DNA of 64,000 nt, from the NCBI RefSeq assembly GCF_900167455.1, contig NZ_FUWJ01000011.1, positions 153,446 through 217,445 of the forward strand, in the 5' to 3' direction. The position numbers were made by a program, and so were the translations under genes. The notes beneath the pieces were generated by a model that was given only the letters and a program-made list of their open reading frames with translations, was not told where the DNA came from and did not search any database. This document shows, piece after piece, positions 17,099-25,414 of the stretch; position 1 is the first letter of the stretch; each line of letters starts with the position of its first letter. The DNA is from Enhydrobacter aerosaccus (lineage in GTDB: Bacteria > Pseudomonadota > Alphaproteobacteria > Reyranellales > Reyranellaceae).

Positions 17099-18253
17099 AT
17101 GAAGCCGCCGCCCCCGGTCCTTGGCAAGTCGACCGCCATCTTCCGCCAGTCCGGCGCCTTGCGGCCCGGCTATGGCAAGATCACCGGGGTGATCGCCTTC
17201 GCGCTGTCGGGCATGGCAGTCCTGGCGGTCCTCGCCTTTCACTTTCCCGAGTATCTGACGACACCGGACTTGCGGAAGAAGTACGACGTCAATGTGCTGC
17301 GCGAAATCATGCTGGTGGGCATGGTGATCGCTGGCGGCTTGGCGATCGCCAACCTGATCCGGTGGCGCAATCGCTGGCTGAACGGAACGGCGCTGGTGCT
17401 GCTGGCGATCGCCGTCGCCTTCGGAGGACATCGCGTACCGGTCGGCGACTTTCCCGACAACACACCCTACATCGGCCTCGATTGGTTCCTGCTGGATCTC
17501 CTGGGCTCCAGCATGGTGTTCATCCTGATCGAGAAGATGTTTCCCCTGCATCGGCAGCAGCCGGTGTTCCGACCGGGCTGGCAGATCGACTTCACGCATT
17601 TCATCGTCAACCACCTGCTGGTGGGTCTGGCGCTGGTGATCGTGAACTTCGCCATCCATCGCCTGTTCGGATGGCTGGTTTGGCCGCCGTTGCAGAAATG
17701 GGTCGGCGGGCTCCCCTTCTTCGCCGAGCTGTTCCTGGTGCTGCTGGTCGCCGACCTGGTGCAGTACTGGACCCACCGTGCCTACCACGAGATTCCCGTT
17801 CTGTGGCGCTTCCATGCCGTGCATCACAGTGCCGAGTACATGGACTGGATGGCAGGGTCGCGGCTGCACCTGTTCGAGCTGCTGACCACACGCGTCTCGA
17901 TCCTGGGCGTGCTCTACGTGCTGGGCTTCACCGAAGCGTCGATGAACGTCTACATCGTGATCGTCGGCTTCCAGGCCGTCTTCAACCATGCCAACGTGGC
18001 CCTGCCCGCCGCCTTCGCCCGCGCGCCGCTCAAATGGCTGATCGTGACGCCCGACTTTCATCACTGGCACCACAGCTCCGAGCGCGAGGCGATCGATCGC
18101 AATTACGCGGCGCATTTCGCCTTTCTCGACTATCTCTTCGGGACGGCGGTGAAATCCGATCGGCGCTTCCCGGGCAAGTATGGCGTGCTCGGCGACTACA
18201 TGCCGGCAAGCTATCTGCGCCAACAGCTCTTTCCCTTCACCTGGAAGCATTGA
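17099..18253 (+). CDS. Sterol desaturase / fatty acid hydroxylase family protein
   Basis: 384 residues with about six membrane helices. The di-iron histidine boxes are complete: HRAYH (226-230), HAVHH (239-243), His297 and HHWHH (321-325). Family members hydroxylate or desaturate lipids using O2 at the membrane. The start overlaps no gene and is divergent from dinG with 69 bases between. The amine-oxidase gene starts two bases after its stop, so the pair is co-translated. Substrate unknown; hopanoid, carotenoid, sphingoid or ether lipids are all possible. Confidence 0.88.
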   Translation: MKPPPPVLGKSTAIFRQSGALRPGYGKITGVIAFALSGMAVLAVLAFHFPEYLTTPDLRKKYDVNVLREIMLVGMVIAGGLAIANLIRWRNRWLNGTALVLLAIAVAFGGHRVPVGDFPDNTPYIGLDWFLLDLLGSSMVFILIEKMFPLHRQQPVFRPGWQIDFTHFIVNHLLVGLALVIVNFAIHRLFGWLVWPPLQKWVGGLPFFAELFLVLLVADLVQYWTHRAYHEIPVLWRFHAVHHSAEYMDWMAGSRLHLFELLTTRVSILGVLYVLGFTEASMNVYIVIVGFQAVFNHANVALPAAFARAPLKWLIVTPDFHHWHHSSEREAIDRNYAAHFAFLDYLFGTAVKSDRRFPGKYGVLGDYMPASYLRQQLFPFTWKH

Positions 18254-18255
18254 CC

Positions 18256-19488
18256 GTGCGCCGCCGCGGGCTGCTGACGGCGGCGGCCCTTGCTTTTGCG
18301 CCAGGAGTTTCGCGCGCAGCCGGCCTCGACGTCGCGATCGTCGGCGCCGGCCTGGCCGGGCTCACGGCAGCCAAAGCGCTGATGGCGGCCGGCAAGAGCG
18401 TGCAGGTGGTGGAGGCGCGCGATCGCATCGGCGGCCGGACTTATACGGATGCCAGCCTCGGCTTCGCCTTCGACATGGGCGCGGCGGGACTCATTCCCAA
18501 CAGCCCGCTGGCCCAGGCGCTGGGCGTCACGGCGGCGCCGCCGCCGGAGGCTGGTGCGATCCTGATCAACGGCAAGGAGCTCGGCCCCGAAGAGTATGCG
18601 CGCTACGAGAAGGTGGCCGCGGATCTCGCCAAGAAGGTCGAGGAGGTGCATAGGGCCCTACCGGGCGCCGATCCGCGCCAGATCCTGACGCCCAAGGAGC
18701 CGCTCGAGCAGGTCGCCTTGGCCGAGCTGCTACGCCGGCCGCCCTTCCTGGGTGAACAGGATGTGCCGCAGGGCGTTGGAGTGCTGGTCGCGCACTGGGG
18801 AGCGGCCGTCCCGGTCAAGCTCGGCGCGCGGGTCCTGCGGCTCGATTCGACCGGTCGACTGGTGAGCTTGGTCACACCGGCCGGCGAGATCGCGGCCCGG
18901 GCTGCCATCGTCACCGTGCCGGTAGGCGTGCTGGCGGTGGGCGATGTCGGCTTCGCGCCGCCGCTCAAGCCGGGCAAGCGGGCCGCGATCGCCGCCCTGT
19001 CGATGGCCCGTTATGACAAGGTGGCGGTCGGCTTCTCGCGGCGCGTGATCGACGCACCGGCCGACGCCCGCATCACGGCGCTCACGCCCAAGGGAAAGGT
19101 GGTGCGGGCGGAAGTGCGGCCGGGGGATCGCGAGGGGGCGATCGTGTTCGCCGCGGGGGACGAGGCGCAGGAGCTTGAAGGGCTTGGGCCCACGGCGGCC
19201 GGCGCCTGGGCATTGTCTTCGCTCGCCACTGTCTTCGGCAAGGAATTGCGCTCGACCTTCATTGGCGCGCGCTCGACGCGATGGAGCGAGGATCGCTATG
19301 CCCGCGGCGCCTGGTCGGTGGCACGCCCCGGCCCCGAGGGCCAACACGATCGTAGCGTGCTGGCGCAGCCGCACGAGGGACGCATCTTCTTCGCCGGCGA
19401 AGCAACCGATTCGGGTACGCTCGCCGGCGCACATGCCTCCGGCTTGCGGGCCGCCAATGAGGCCCTGGCTCTCCTCGACAAGCGCTAA
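18256..19488 (+). CDS. Flavin-dependent amine oxidase family protein, exported
   Basis: 410 residues from GTG at 18256. A basic N-terminus with RRR and a hydrophobic stretch ending SRAAG suggests a Tat or Sec leader. The FAD motif is VAIVGAGLAGLTAAKAL (GxGxxG 30-35) with VEARDRIGGRTYT following; the C-terminus has FFAGEATDS, which contacts flavin in the monoamine-oxidase/polyamine-oxidase fold. It starts two bases after the hydroxylase stop. It converges with the MFS gene, overlapping it by four bases. Substrate could be an amine or a carotenoid-like compound. Confidence 0.85.
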   Translation: MRRRGLLTAAALAFAPGVSRAAGLDVAIVGAGLAGLTAAKALMAAGKSVQVVEARDRIGGRTYTDASLGFAFDMGAAGLIPNSPLAQALGVTAAPPPEAGAILINGKELGPEEYARYEKVAADLAKKVEEVHRALPGADPRQILTPKEPLEQVALAELLRRPPFLGEQDVPQGVGVLVAHWGAAVPVKLGARVLRLDSTGRLVSLVTPAGEIAARAAIVTVPVGVLAVGDVGFAPPLKPGKRAAIAALSMARYDKVAVGFSRRVIDAPADARITALTPKGKVVRAEVRPGDREGAIVFAAGDEAQELEGLGPTAAGAWALSSLATVFGKELRSTFIGARSTRWSEDRYARGAWSVARPGPEGQHDRSVLAQPHEGRIFFAGEATDSGTLAGAHASGLRAANEALALLDKR

Positions 19489-20612
19489 CGCTTGATCGCC
19501 ACGCACAAGCCGGCTGCGACCACGAGTGCAGCGACGGCGCACCAGGACGGGCCGGCCAGGCTGCCGGTGAGGTCGTAGATATAGCCAGCGAAGGTCGGCC
19601 CCAGGATCTGGCCGGCGCTGAACGAGGCGGTCATCAAGGCGATGCGGCCGCGCGGATCGCCCTCGCCCTCGCGGGCGGCAATCAGACCCAGCGCGGTCAG
19701 GCCCATGAAGGTGCCGCCGACGAAAATGGACGAGAGGACGACCGTAGCCGCGGTGATCCACAGCGCCGAGGCCGCCACGCCGATCGCCTCGACGATCGCG
19801 GCCACGGCGAAGGTGGCGAGGATGCCCCAGCGCACGCCGAGCCGGGTCCACAGGGCGACCGAGGGTGCGGCACTCAGGCCGAACATCACCCAGATATAGG
19901 GTTCGAGGCCCGCGATTTCGGCCGTGCCGCGCACCATGGCGACGATGAAGGTCGCCGTGATGATGTAGCCGAAGCCAAACAATCCGTAAGCGGCGGCCAG
20001 CACGAGGAACCGTGTGCTCAGCCTGGCTGGCCGATGCGGTTCCGTCGATCCGGCGGCACGGGCAGGGTCCGCGGGCACCAGCGCCACGACAGCGAGGCTC
20101 GCCAGGAGGGCGAGCGCGGCGCTGGCGAACCACATCGCCCGCCAGTCGCTGGAGGTCGAGACCAGCGCCGCCGACAGGGCGATGCCGGTGCCGACGCCGG
20201 CAAAGTGCAGGGCGGAGAGGCCGCTGCGTCCCGCCACTGCCAGCCGGTCGAGCACCAGCGCCGAGGCGAAGATCAGGATGAACGCCGAGGCAAGGCCCGC
20301 GACCAGGCGCAGCAGCAGGAACAGCGACAGCGAGTCGGTGAGCCCCATGGCGGCGAGGCAGGCAACGTTCACGGCCAGTGCCGCCAGCAGCCAGGTCCGG
20401 CGGGTACCGGGCAGACGGAGCGCTGCCAGCAGGGCCCCTGCGAGGTATCCGACGAAGTTGGCTGAGGCGATCAGGCCGGCCTGGCTCTTTGTGAGCCCCA
20501 ACGCGGCCACCATGGGCGGCAGGATCGGCGTATAGACGAAACGGCCGATGCCGATGCCCGCTGCCATCGCCAGCAGGCCGCCGAATGCGAGCAGGACAGG
20601 CGATTTCGTCAT
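19485..20612 (-). CDS. YbfB/YjiJ family MFS transporter
   Basis: 375 residues with about 12 membrane helices. The N-terminal GIGIGRFVYTPILPPM signature is characteristic of the YbfB/YjiJ branch of the major facilitator superfamily. Substrate unknown; related proteins are often linked to drug or metabolite efflux. It ends against the amine-oxidase gene (four-base convergent overlap) and its start is divergent from lysK with 81 bases between, where both promoters must lie. Confidence 0.88.
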   Translation of the reverse strand: MTKSPVLLAFGGLLAMAAGIGIGRFVYTPILPPMVAALGLTKSQAGLIASANFVGYLAGALLAALRLPGTRRTWLLAALAVNVACLAAMGLTDSLSLFLLLRLVAGLASAFILIFASALVLDRLAVAGRSGLSALHFAGVGTGIALSAALVSTSSDWRAMWFASAALALLASLAVVALVPADPARAAGSTEPHRPARLSTRFLVLAAAYGLFGFGYIITATFIVAMVRGTAEIAGLEPYIWVMFGLSAAPSVALWTRLGVRWGILATFAVAAIVEAIGVAASALWITAATVVLSSIFVGGTFMGLTALGLIAAREGEGDPRGRIALMTASFSAGQILGPTFAGYIYDLTGSLAGPSWCAVAALVVAAGLCVAIKR

Positions 20613-20693
20613 GCCACCCTTTCCGTGAGGCGGGCACTTTGCGGCGTCGCTTCGATTGACGCAATTGTCGCCGGAACCTAGTTTCGCCGCTCC

Positions 20694-22295
20694 ATGTCAC
20701 AGATTGAACGCACCATCGCCGAGGCCGCGCGCGCGTGGCCATTTGAAGAAGCCCGCAAGCTCGTCGCCCGGACCGGCGGCAAAGCGCCGGCCAAAGGCTA
20801 TGTGCTGTTCGAGACCGGCTATGGCCCGTCTGGCCTGCCGCATATCGGCACCTTCGGGGAAGTGGTCCGGACCACCATGGTGCGCCAGGCGTTCCAGCGC
20901 CTGTCGGACGTCCCGACGCGGCTGTTCTGCTTCTCCGACGACATGGACGGGTTGCGCAAGGTGCCCGACAACGTGCCGAACAAGGAGATGCTGGCGCAGC
21001 ATCTCGGCAAGCCGCTGACGGCGGTCCCCGATCCGTTCAGCAACGAGTATCCGAGCTTCGGCGCCGCCAACAACGCCCGCCTGCGCGCTTTCCTCGATTC
21101 GTTCGGCTTCGAGTACGAGTTCCAGTCGGCGACCGACTGGTACAAGTCGGGTCGCTTCGACAAGATGCTGCTCACCATGCTGCGCCACTACGACGAGGTG
21201 CAGGCGATCATGCTGCCGACGCTGGGCGAGGAGCGGCGCGCGACCTACTCGATCTTCCTGCCGATCTCGCCGAAGACCGGTCGCGTGCTGCAGGTGCCGG
21301 TCATCAAGACCGACGCCGATGCCGGCACCATCGTCTATCGTGACGAGGACGGCACGCTGGTCGAGACGCCGGTGACCGGCGGCAACGTCAAGCTGCAATG
21401 GAAGGCCGATTGGGCCGGGCGCTGGTTCGCGCTCGACGTCGACTACGAGATGTACGGCAAGGACCTGATCCCTTCCGCCGAGCTCAGCGCCAGGATCGTG
21501 CGCATCCTCGGCGGCAAGCCGCCCGAGGGCTTCAACTACGAACTCTTCCTCGACGAGGAAGGCAAGAAGATCTCCAAGTCGAAGGGTAACGGTCTCTCGG
21601 TCGAGGAATGGCTGCGCTACGCGCCGCCGGAATCGCTGGCGCTCTATATGTTCCAGGCGCCGCGGCGGGCCAAGCGGCTCTATTTCGACGTGATCCCGCG
21701 GGCCATCGACGACTATCTCTCGTTCATCGAGAAGATGCCGTCCGAGGAGCCGGCGAAGGCTGCCGACAATCCAGCCTGGCACATCCATAACGGCAAGCCG
21801 GTCGACCACCATGCTGCCGGCGTCAGCTTCGCGATGCTGCTCAACCTCGCCAGTGTCGCCCATACCGACGACAAGGACGTGCTGTGGCAGTACCTGCGCC
21901 GCTACGTGCCCGGCGCGACGCCCGAGAACGCGCCCTATCTCGACCGGCTGCTGCAGGGCGCCGTCGCCTACTACCAGGACTTCGTGAAGAGCACGAAGAA
22001 GTTCCGGCTGCCGACCGACAAGGAGCGCGCGGCGCTCAAGGATCTGGCCGATACGCTGCGCGCCATCCCTGAGAGCGAAAGCGCTGAGTTCATCCAGAAC
22101 GAGGTCTACGAAGCCGGCAAGCGGCACTTCGCAAAGGAAGAGCTGCGCCAGTGGTTCAAGACGCTTTACGAGGTTCTGCTGGGCAGCGAGCAGGGACCGC
22201 GCATGGGCGCCTTCATCAAGCTCTTCGGCCGCGACAATGTCGTGAGACTGATTGAGCGTGCCCTGGCCGGCGAGGACCTCGGCAAGGCGGCCTAG
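20694..22295 (+). CDS. lysK: Lysine--tRNA ligase, class I
   Basis: 533 residues. Class I catalytic motifs HIGT (50-53) and KISKS (291-295) show the Rossmann-fold, archaeal-type LysRS rather than the common class II enzyme. It charges tRNA-Lys with lysine using ATP in the cytoplasm. Class I LysRS is typical of many alphaproteobacteria, which supports the taxonomic guess. The C-terminal helical anticodon-binding part is complete. A second small gene starts 19 bases after its stop. Confidence 0.95.
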   Translation: MSQIERTIAEAARAWPFEEARKLVARTGGKAPAKGYVLFETGYGPSGLPHIGTFGEVVRTTMVRQAFQRLSDVPTRLFCFSDDMDGLRKVPDNVPNKEMLAQHLGKPLTAVPDPFSNEYPSFGAANNARLRAFLDSFGFEYEFQSATDWYKSGRFDKMLLTMLRHYDEVQAIMLPTLGEERRATYSIFLPISPKTGRVLQVPVIKTDADAGTIVYRDEDGTLVETPVTGGNVKLQWKADWAGRWFALDVDYEMYGKDLIPSAELSARIVRILGGKPPEGFNYELFLDEEGKKISKSKGNGLSVEEWLRYAPPESLALYMFQAPRRAKRLYFDVIPRAIDDYLSFIEKMPSEEPAKAADNPAWHIHNGKPVDHHAAGVSFAMLLNLASVAHTDDKDVLWQYLRRYVPGATPENAPYLDRLLQGAVAYYQDFVKSTKKFRLPTDKERAALKDLADTLRAIPESESAEFIQNEVYEAGKRHFAKEELRQWFKTLYEVLLGSEQGPRMGAFIKLFGRDNVVRLIERALAGEDLGKAA

Positions 22296-22314
22296 TCGGC
22301 GCGGGGCGCTGCCC

Positions 22315-23079
22315 GTGGCGCTGCCGGCGTCCGACCTGCCCTTCTGCGGCGATGGCGAGCTCGGCTACGATGCGAGGCGCACGACCTTCGTCGATGGCGC
22401 AGGCCTCAGTCTCGACGAGGCCTACCGCCTCGCTCATCTGCCTCTGGTCGCGCCGCGCCATCCCGGCGTCATCGCGAGGAAAGCCGGGACGCCATACGAG
22501 TTCGGACGACATGAGCCGGTCGTCTCTCTGGTCTTGCCGGTACCGGCCGATCTCCTGCACGGGGCCGATGCCTACAGAGCGCTCGAAGCCGATCTCAAGG
22601 CCGCGCCCTTCGCGCACAAGATCGCATGGGATATCGTCGAACGACGGCGCGACAAGCTGCATGCCACCCTCTGCGGCTCGCTCGCGAGCGGGCAGAAGCT
22701 GCCCGCCACCGGCGTGGATCGGCGCGCCGCTCTGGCGCGTCTCGGCGGCATCAGCGTCGAACTGCGCGGCCTGTTCTCCGGCACCATCAATCGTGGACGC
22801 CTCTACCTGCGGGTCTATCCGGAGCGGCGCGATGGCATCGATGTTCTGCGTCAGGTGCAGCGACTCATGGGGTGCCGTGAAACCGGTTTCTATGTCGTCG
22901 GTCTGTTCAATCTCGTCGACGACCTCGATCCTCGCGAGGCCGCCGCATTGGCGCATCTGATCGACGTCTGGTGGAACAGGCCCATTCTGCGTTACCGGTC
23001 CGATGGACTATGGCTTCTTTCCGCCCGGGACGACCTCGTGCTCGATGCCGACATCCTCGAACTCATTCCGCTGACCTGA
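22315..23079 (+). CDS. Conserved-looking protein, function unknown
   Basis: About 254 residues from GTG at 22315, 19 bases behind lysK. I recognise no family. It opens MALPASDLPFCGDGEL; the middle has RRRDKLHATLCGSLASG, where HATL recalls one of the two HxT motifs of 2H phosphoesterases, but no second HxT is visible, so that is not a claim. The end contains NLVDDLDPREAAAL and a Trp-rich VWWNRPILRYR. Codon use is good throughout. Co-transcription with lysK is likely from spacing. Confidence 0.6.
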   Translation: MALPASDLPFCGDGELGYDARRTTFVDGAGLSLDEAYRLAHLPLVAPRHPGVIARKAGTPYEFGRHEPVVSLVLPVPADLLHGADAYRALEADLKAAPFAHKIAWDIVERRRDKLHATLCGSLASGQKLPATGVDRRAALARLGGISVELRGLFSGTINRGRLYLRVYPERRDGIDVLRQVQRLMGCRETGFYVVGLFNLVDDLDPREAAALAHLIDVWWNRPILRYRSDGLWLLSARDDLVLDADILELIPLT

Positions 23080-23164
23080 CGATCGGTTTGCCTGCGATCC
23101 AGCCCTGACGCATGCTTGCGGCCGATTGGTGTGAGGACCGGAGTTCTTCGAAAGGCGGAGGCGC

Positions 23165-25414
23165 ATGGCGAGGAGCGGAATCGGAGCACCCGTCCCAAGG
23201 CTGGAGGACGCCCGGCTGCTGACGGGCGGCGGCTGTTACAGCGACGATTTCCGGCTCGAAGGGCAGGCCTATGGCATCGTCGTCCGCTCGACGCACGCGC
23301 ATGCGCGGCTGGACAGTGTCGATACCGACGTGGCGCGGCGGATGCCGGGTGTGCTGGCAATACTGACTGGCGCCGACGTGGTGGCTGACGGTCTGCAGCC
23401 TGTTCCGCACGTCCCGCAAGCCATGAGTCCGCCCGACATCAAGCTTCCCAATATCGACGGCTCGCCGCATACGGTGGTGCGGCCGCCTGTTCTGGCGATC
23501 GAGGCTGCGCGGTACGTCGGCGAGCCGGTGGCTTTCGTCGTGGCCGATACGATCTCGCACGCCAAGGACGCGGCCGAGGCCGTTCGCATCGACTACGAGA
23601 CGCTCCCGCCGCTGAAGCAGGTTGTCGTCGATGCCCTGGTTGGCGAGGCGACGCGGACATCGGAAGCTTTTGCCGGCGCGGCGCATGTCGTGCGGCTCGA
23701 GACCGAGATCCAGCGCATTGCGGGCGTGCCGATGGAGCCGCGTGCCGCTCTCGGCGTCTACGACAGCGTGACCGGCCGCTACACCTTGTATGCCGGCGGA
23801 GGCGCGATCTTGCGACCGAAGAAGGAGGTCGCCATCATCCTGGGCATCGAGCCCGACAAGATGCGCGTGATCGCGAAGGAGGTCGGCGGCAACTTCGGCA
23901 CGCGCAATTTCTTCTATCCCGAATTCGCCCTCGTCTGCTGGGCCGCGCGAAAGGTGGGAAGGCCCGTCAAATGGACCGCCGAACGGCAGGAGTGCTTTGC
24001 CTCGGACTATGCCGGCCGCGACTTTCGCATCGAGTCCGAACTCGCGCTGGACGAGGAGGGCACGTTCGTCGGGTTGCGTGCCACCAGCGTCAGCCATCTC
24101 GGCGCCTATACCGCATCATTCGTGCCGCTCACCAAGGGCACGCAGCTGATGACGAGCCTCTATCATCTGCCGGCGATAGCGCGGGCGCAGGGCGTTCTCA
24201 CCAACACGGCCTGCACCGCTCCCTATCGCAGCGCCGGCCGGCCGGAGGTCATGTTCGTCATGGAGCGGTTGATCGATTTGGCGGCGCGTGCCCATGGCTT
24301 CGATCGCATCACGCTGCGCCGTCGCAATCTCATCCGCTCGACGCCGCATACCAACGCCTTTGGCGTGACTTACGACAGCGGCGACTATGTCTCCACGCTG
24401 GAGCAGATCCTGGCGCTGGCCGACTGGCAGGGCTTCGATGCCCGCCGAAATGCCACGGCGGCGCGCGGCCTGAAGCGCGGCATCGGTCTGGGCGGCTACG
24501 TCGAGGCGCAGAGTGGCGCTCCCAACGAGCGGGCGGAAGTGACCGTGTTGCCGGAAGGTATTCTCGAGATCGTCATCGGCACGCTGTCGTCCGGGCAGGG
24601 ACACGCGACCAGCTTCGCCCAGCTCGCCAGCGAATGGCTCGGCGTCCCTGTCGGTACCGTCCGGCTGGTCAGCGACGACACCGACCGCGTGTCCGTCGGT
24701 GGCGGCTCGCATTCCGGCCGCTCGCTGCGGCTTGCTGCAACGACGATTCATCAGGCCTCGCTCGGCATCATCGCCAAGGCGAGGAAATTGGCGGCGCGAA
24801 GGCTCGAAGCCGCGGAAGCCGACATCACCTTCGCCGATGGCCGGTTCACGATCGCCGGTACCGACCGAGGCATCGGCCTGTACGAGCTCGCCGCGCGCGA
24901 TGGCCCGATCGGCGAGGCGGCCGACGTTGACAGCCGCGTCGGCTCCTATCCGTACGGCTGGCATGTGTGCGAGGTCGAAGTCGACGCCGAAACGGGCGTC
25001 GTGCGCATCGATCGTTACACGGCGATCGACGATGTCGGTCGCGCCGTGAATCCGCTGATCCTGCACGGCCAGACCCATGGCGGCATCGTGCAGGGCGCCG
25101 GACAGGCGCTGATGGAGCGCTGTCATTACGAGCCGGAGAGCGGACAGCTCCTGACCGGCTCGTTCATGGATTATGCCCTGCCGCGCGCCGACGATTTCCC
25201 TTTCTTCACGACCTCATTGAGCGAGGTGCCCTCGGGGACTCATCCTCTCGGCTTCCGCGGCGGCGGAGAGGGTGGGATCACGCCGGCATTGGGCGTGATC
25301 GTCAATGCCATCGTCGATGCGCTGGCTGATCTCGGCGTCACCCATATCGACATGCCGGCGTCGCCGGAACGCGTCTGGTCGGCGATCCGAGCGGCCTCGA
25401 CGGCGGCGCGCTAA
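23165..25414 (+). CDS. Xanthine dehydrogenase family, molybdopterin-binding (CoxL-like) subunit, solitary
   Basis: 749 residues. The N-terminal domain (RLEDARLLTGGG) and the Mo-binding domains are complete. The active-site loop reads TAPYRSAGRPE (~residues 348-358), close to the AYRGAGR form II signature and unlike the form I AYXCSFR loop of true CO dehydrogenase. The base Glu lies in RGGGEGGITPA (~700). Such enzymes hydroxylate aldehydes, purines or N-heterocycles with water as oxygen source. The 2Fe-2S and FAD subunits normally encoded beside it are absent. It overlaps the convergent dppA-like gene by four bases. Confidence 0.88.
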   Translation: MARSGIGAPVPRLEDARLLTGGGCYSDDFRLEGQAYGIVVRSTHAHARLDSVDTDVARRMPGVLAILTGADVVADGLQPVPHVPQAMSPPDIKLPNIDGSPHTVVRPPVLAIEAARYVGEPVAFVVADTISHAKDAAEAVRIDYETLPPLKQVVVDALVGEATRTSEAFAGAAHVVRLETEIQRIAGVPMEPRAALGVYDSVTGRYTLYAGGGAILRPKKEVAIILGIEPDKMRVIAKEVGGNFGTRNFFYPEFALVCWAARKVGRPVKWTAERQECFASDYAGRDFRIESELALDEEGTFVGLRATSVSHLGAYTASFVPLTKGTQLMTSLYHLPAIARAQGVLTNTACTAPYRSAGRPEVMFVMERLIDLAARAHGFDRITLRRRNLIRSTPHTNAFGVTYDSGDYVSTLEQILALADWQGFDARRNATAARGLKRGIGLGGYVEAQSGAPNERAEVTVLPEGILEIVIGTLSSGQGHATSFAQLASEWLGVPVGTVRLVSDDTDRVSVGGGSHSGRSLRLAATTIHQASLGIIAKARKLAARRLEAAEADITFADGRFTIAGTDRGIGLYELAARDGPIGEAADVDSRVGSYPYGWHVCEVEVDAETGVVRIDRYTAIDDVGRAVNPLILHGQTHGGIVQGAGQALMERCHYEPESGQLLTGSFMDYALPRADDFPFFTTSLSEVPSGTHPLGFRGGGEGGITPALGVIVNAIVDALADLGVTHIDMPASPERVWSAIRAASTAAR

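Noticed and set aside
14144..18253. A 1369-codon open frame on the plus strand through dinG's antisense and the hydroxylase gene
   Set aside because: Only the part from 17099 (the hydroxylase) is a real gene. The rest is the antisense of the helicase, kept open by high GC and biased codons; its translation is Arg/Gln/His/Ala-rich without domains.
23165..25414. Carbon monoxide dehydrogenase (CoxL)
   Set aside because: The form I AYXCSFR loop is absent and so are CoxM and CoxS; general molybdenum hydroxylase is the safer call.
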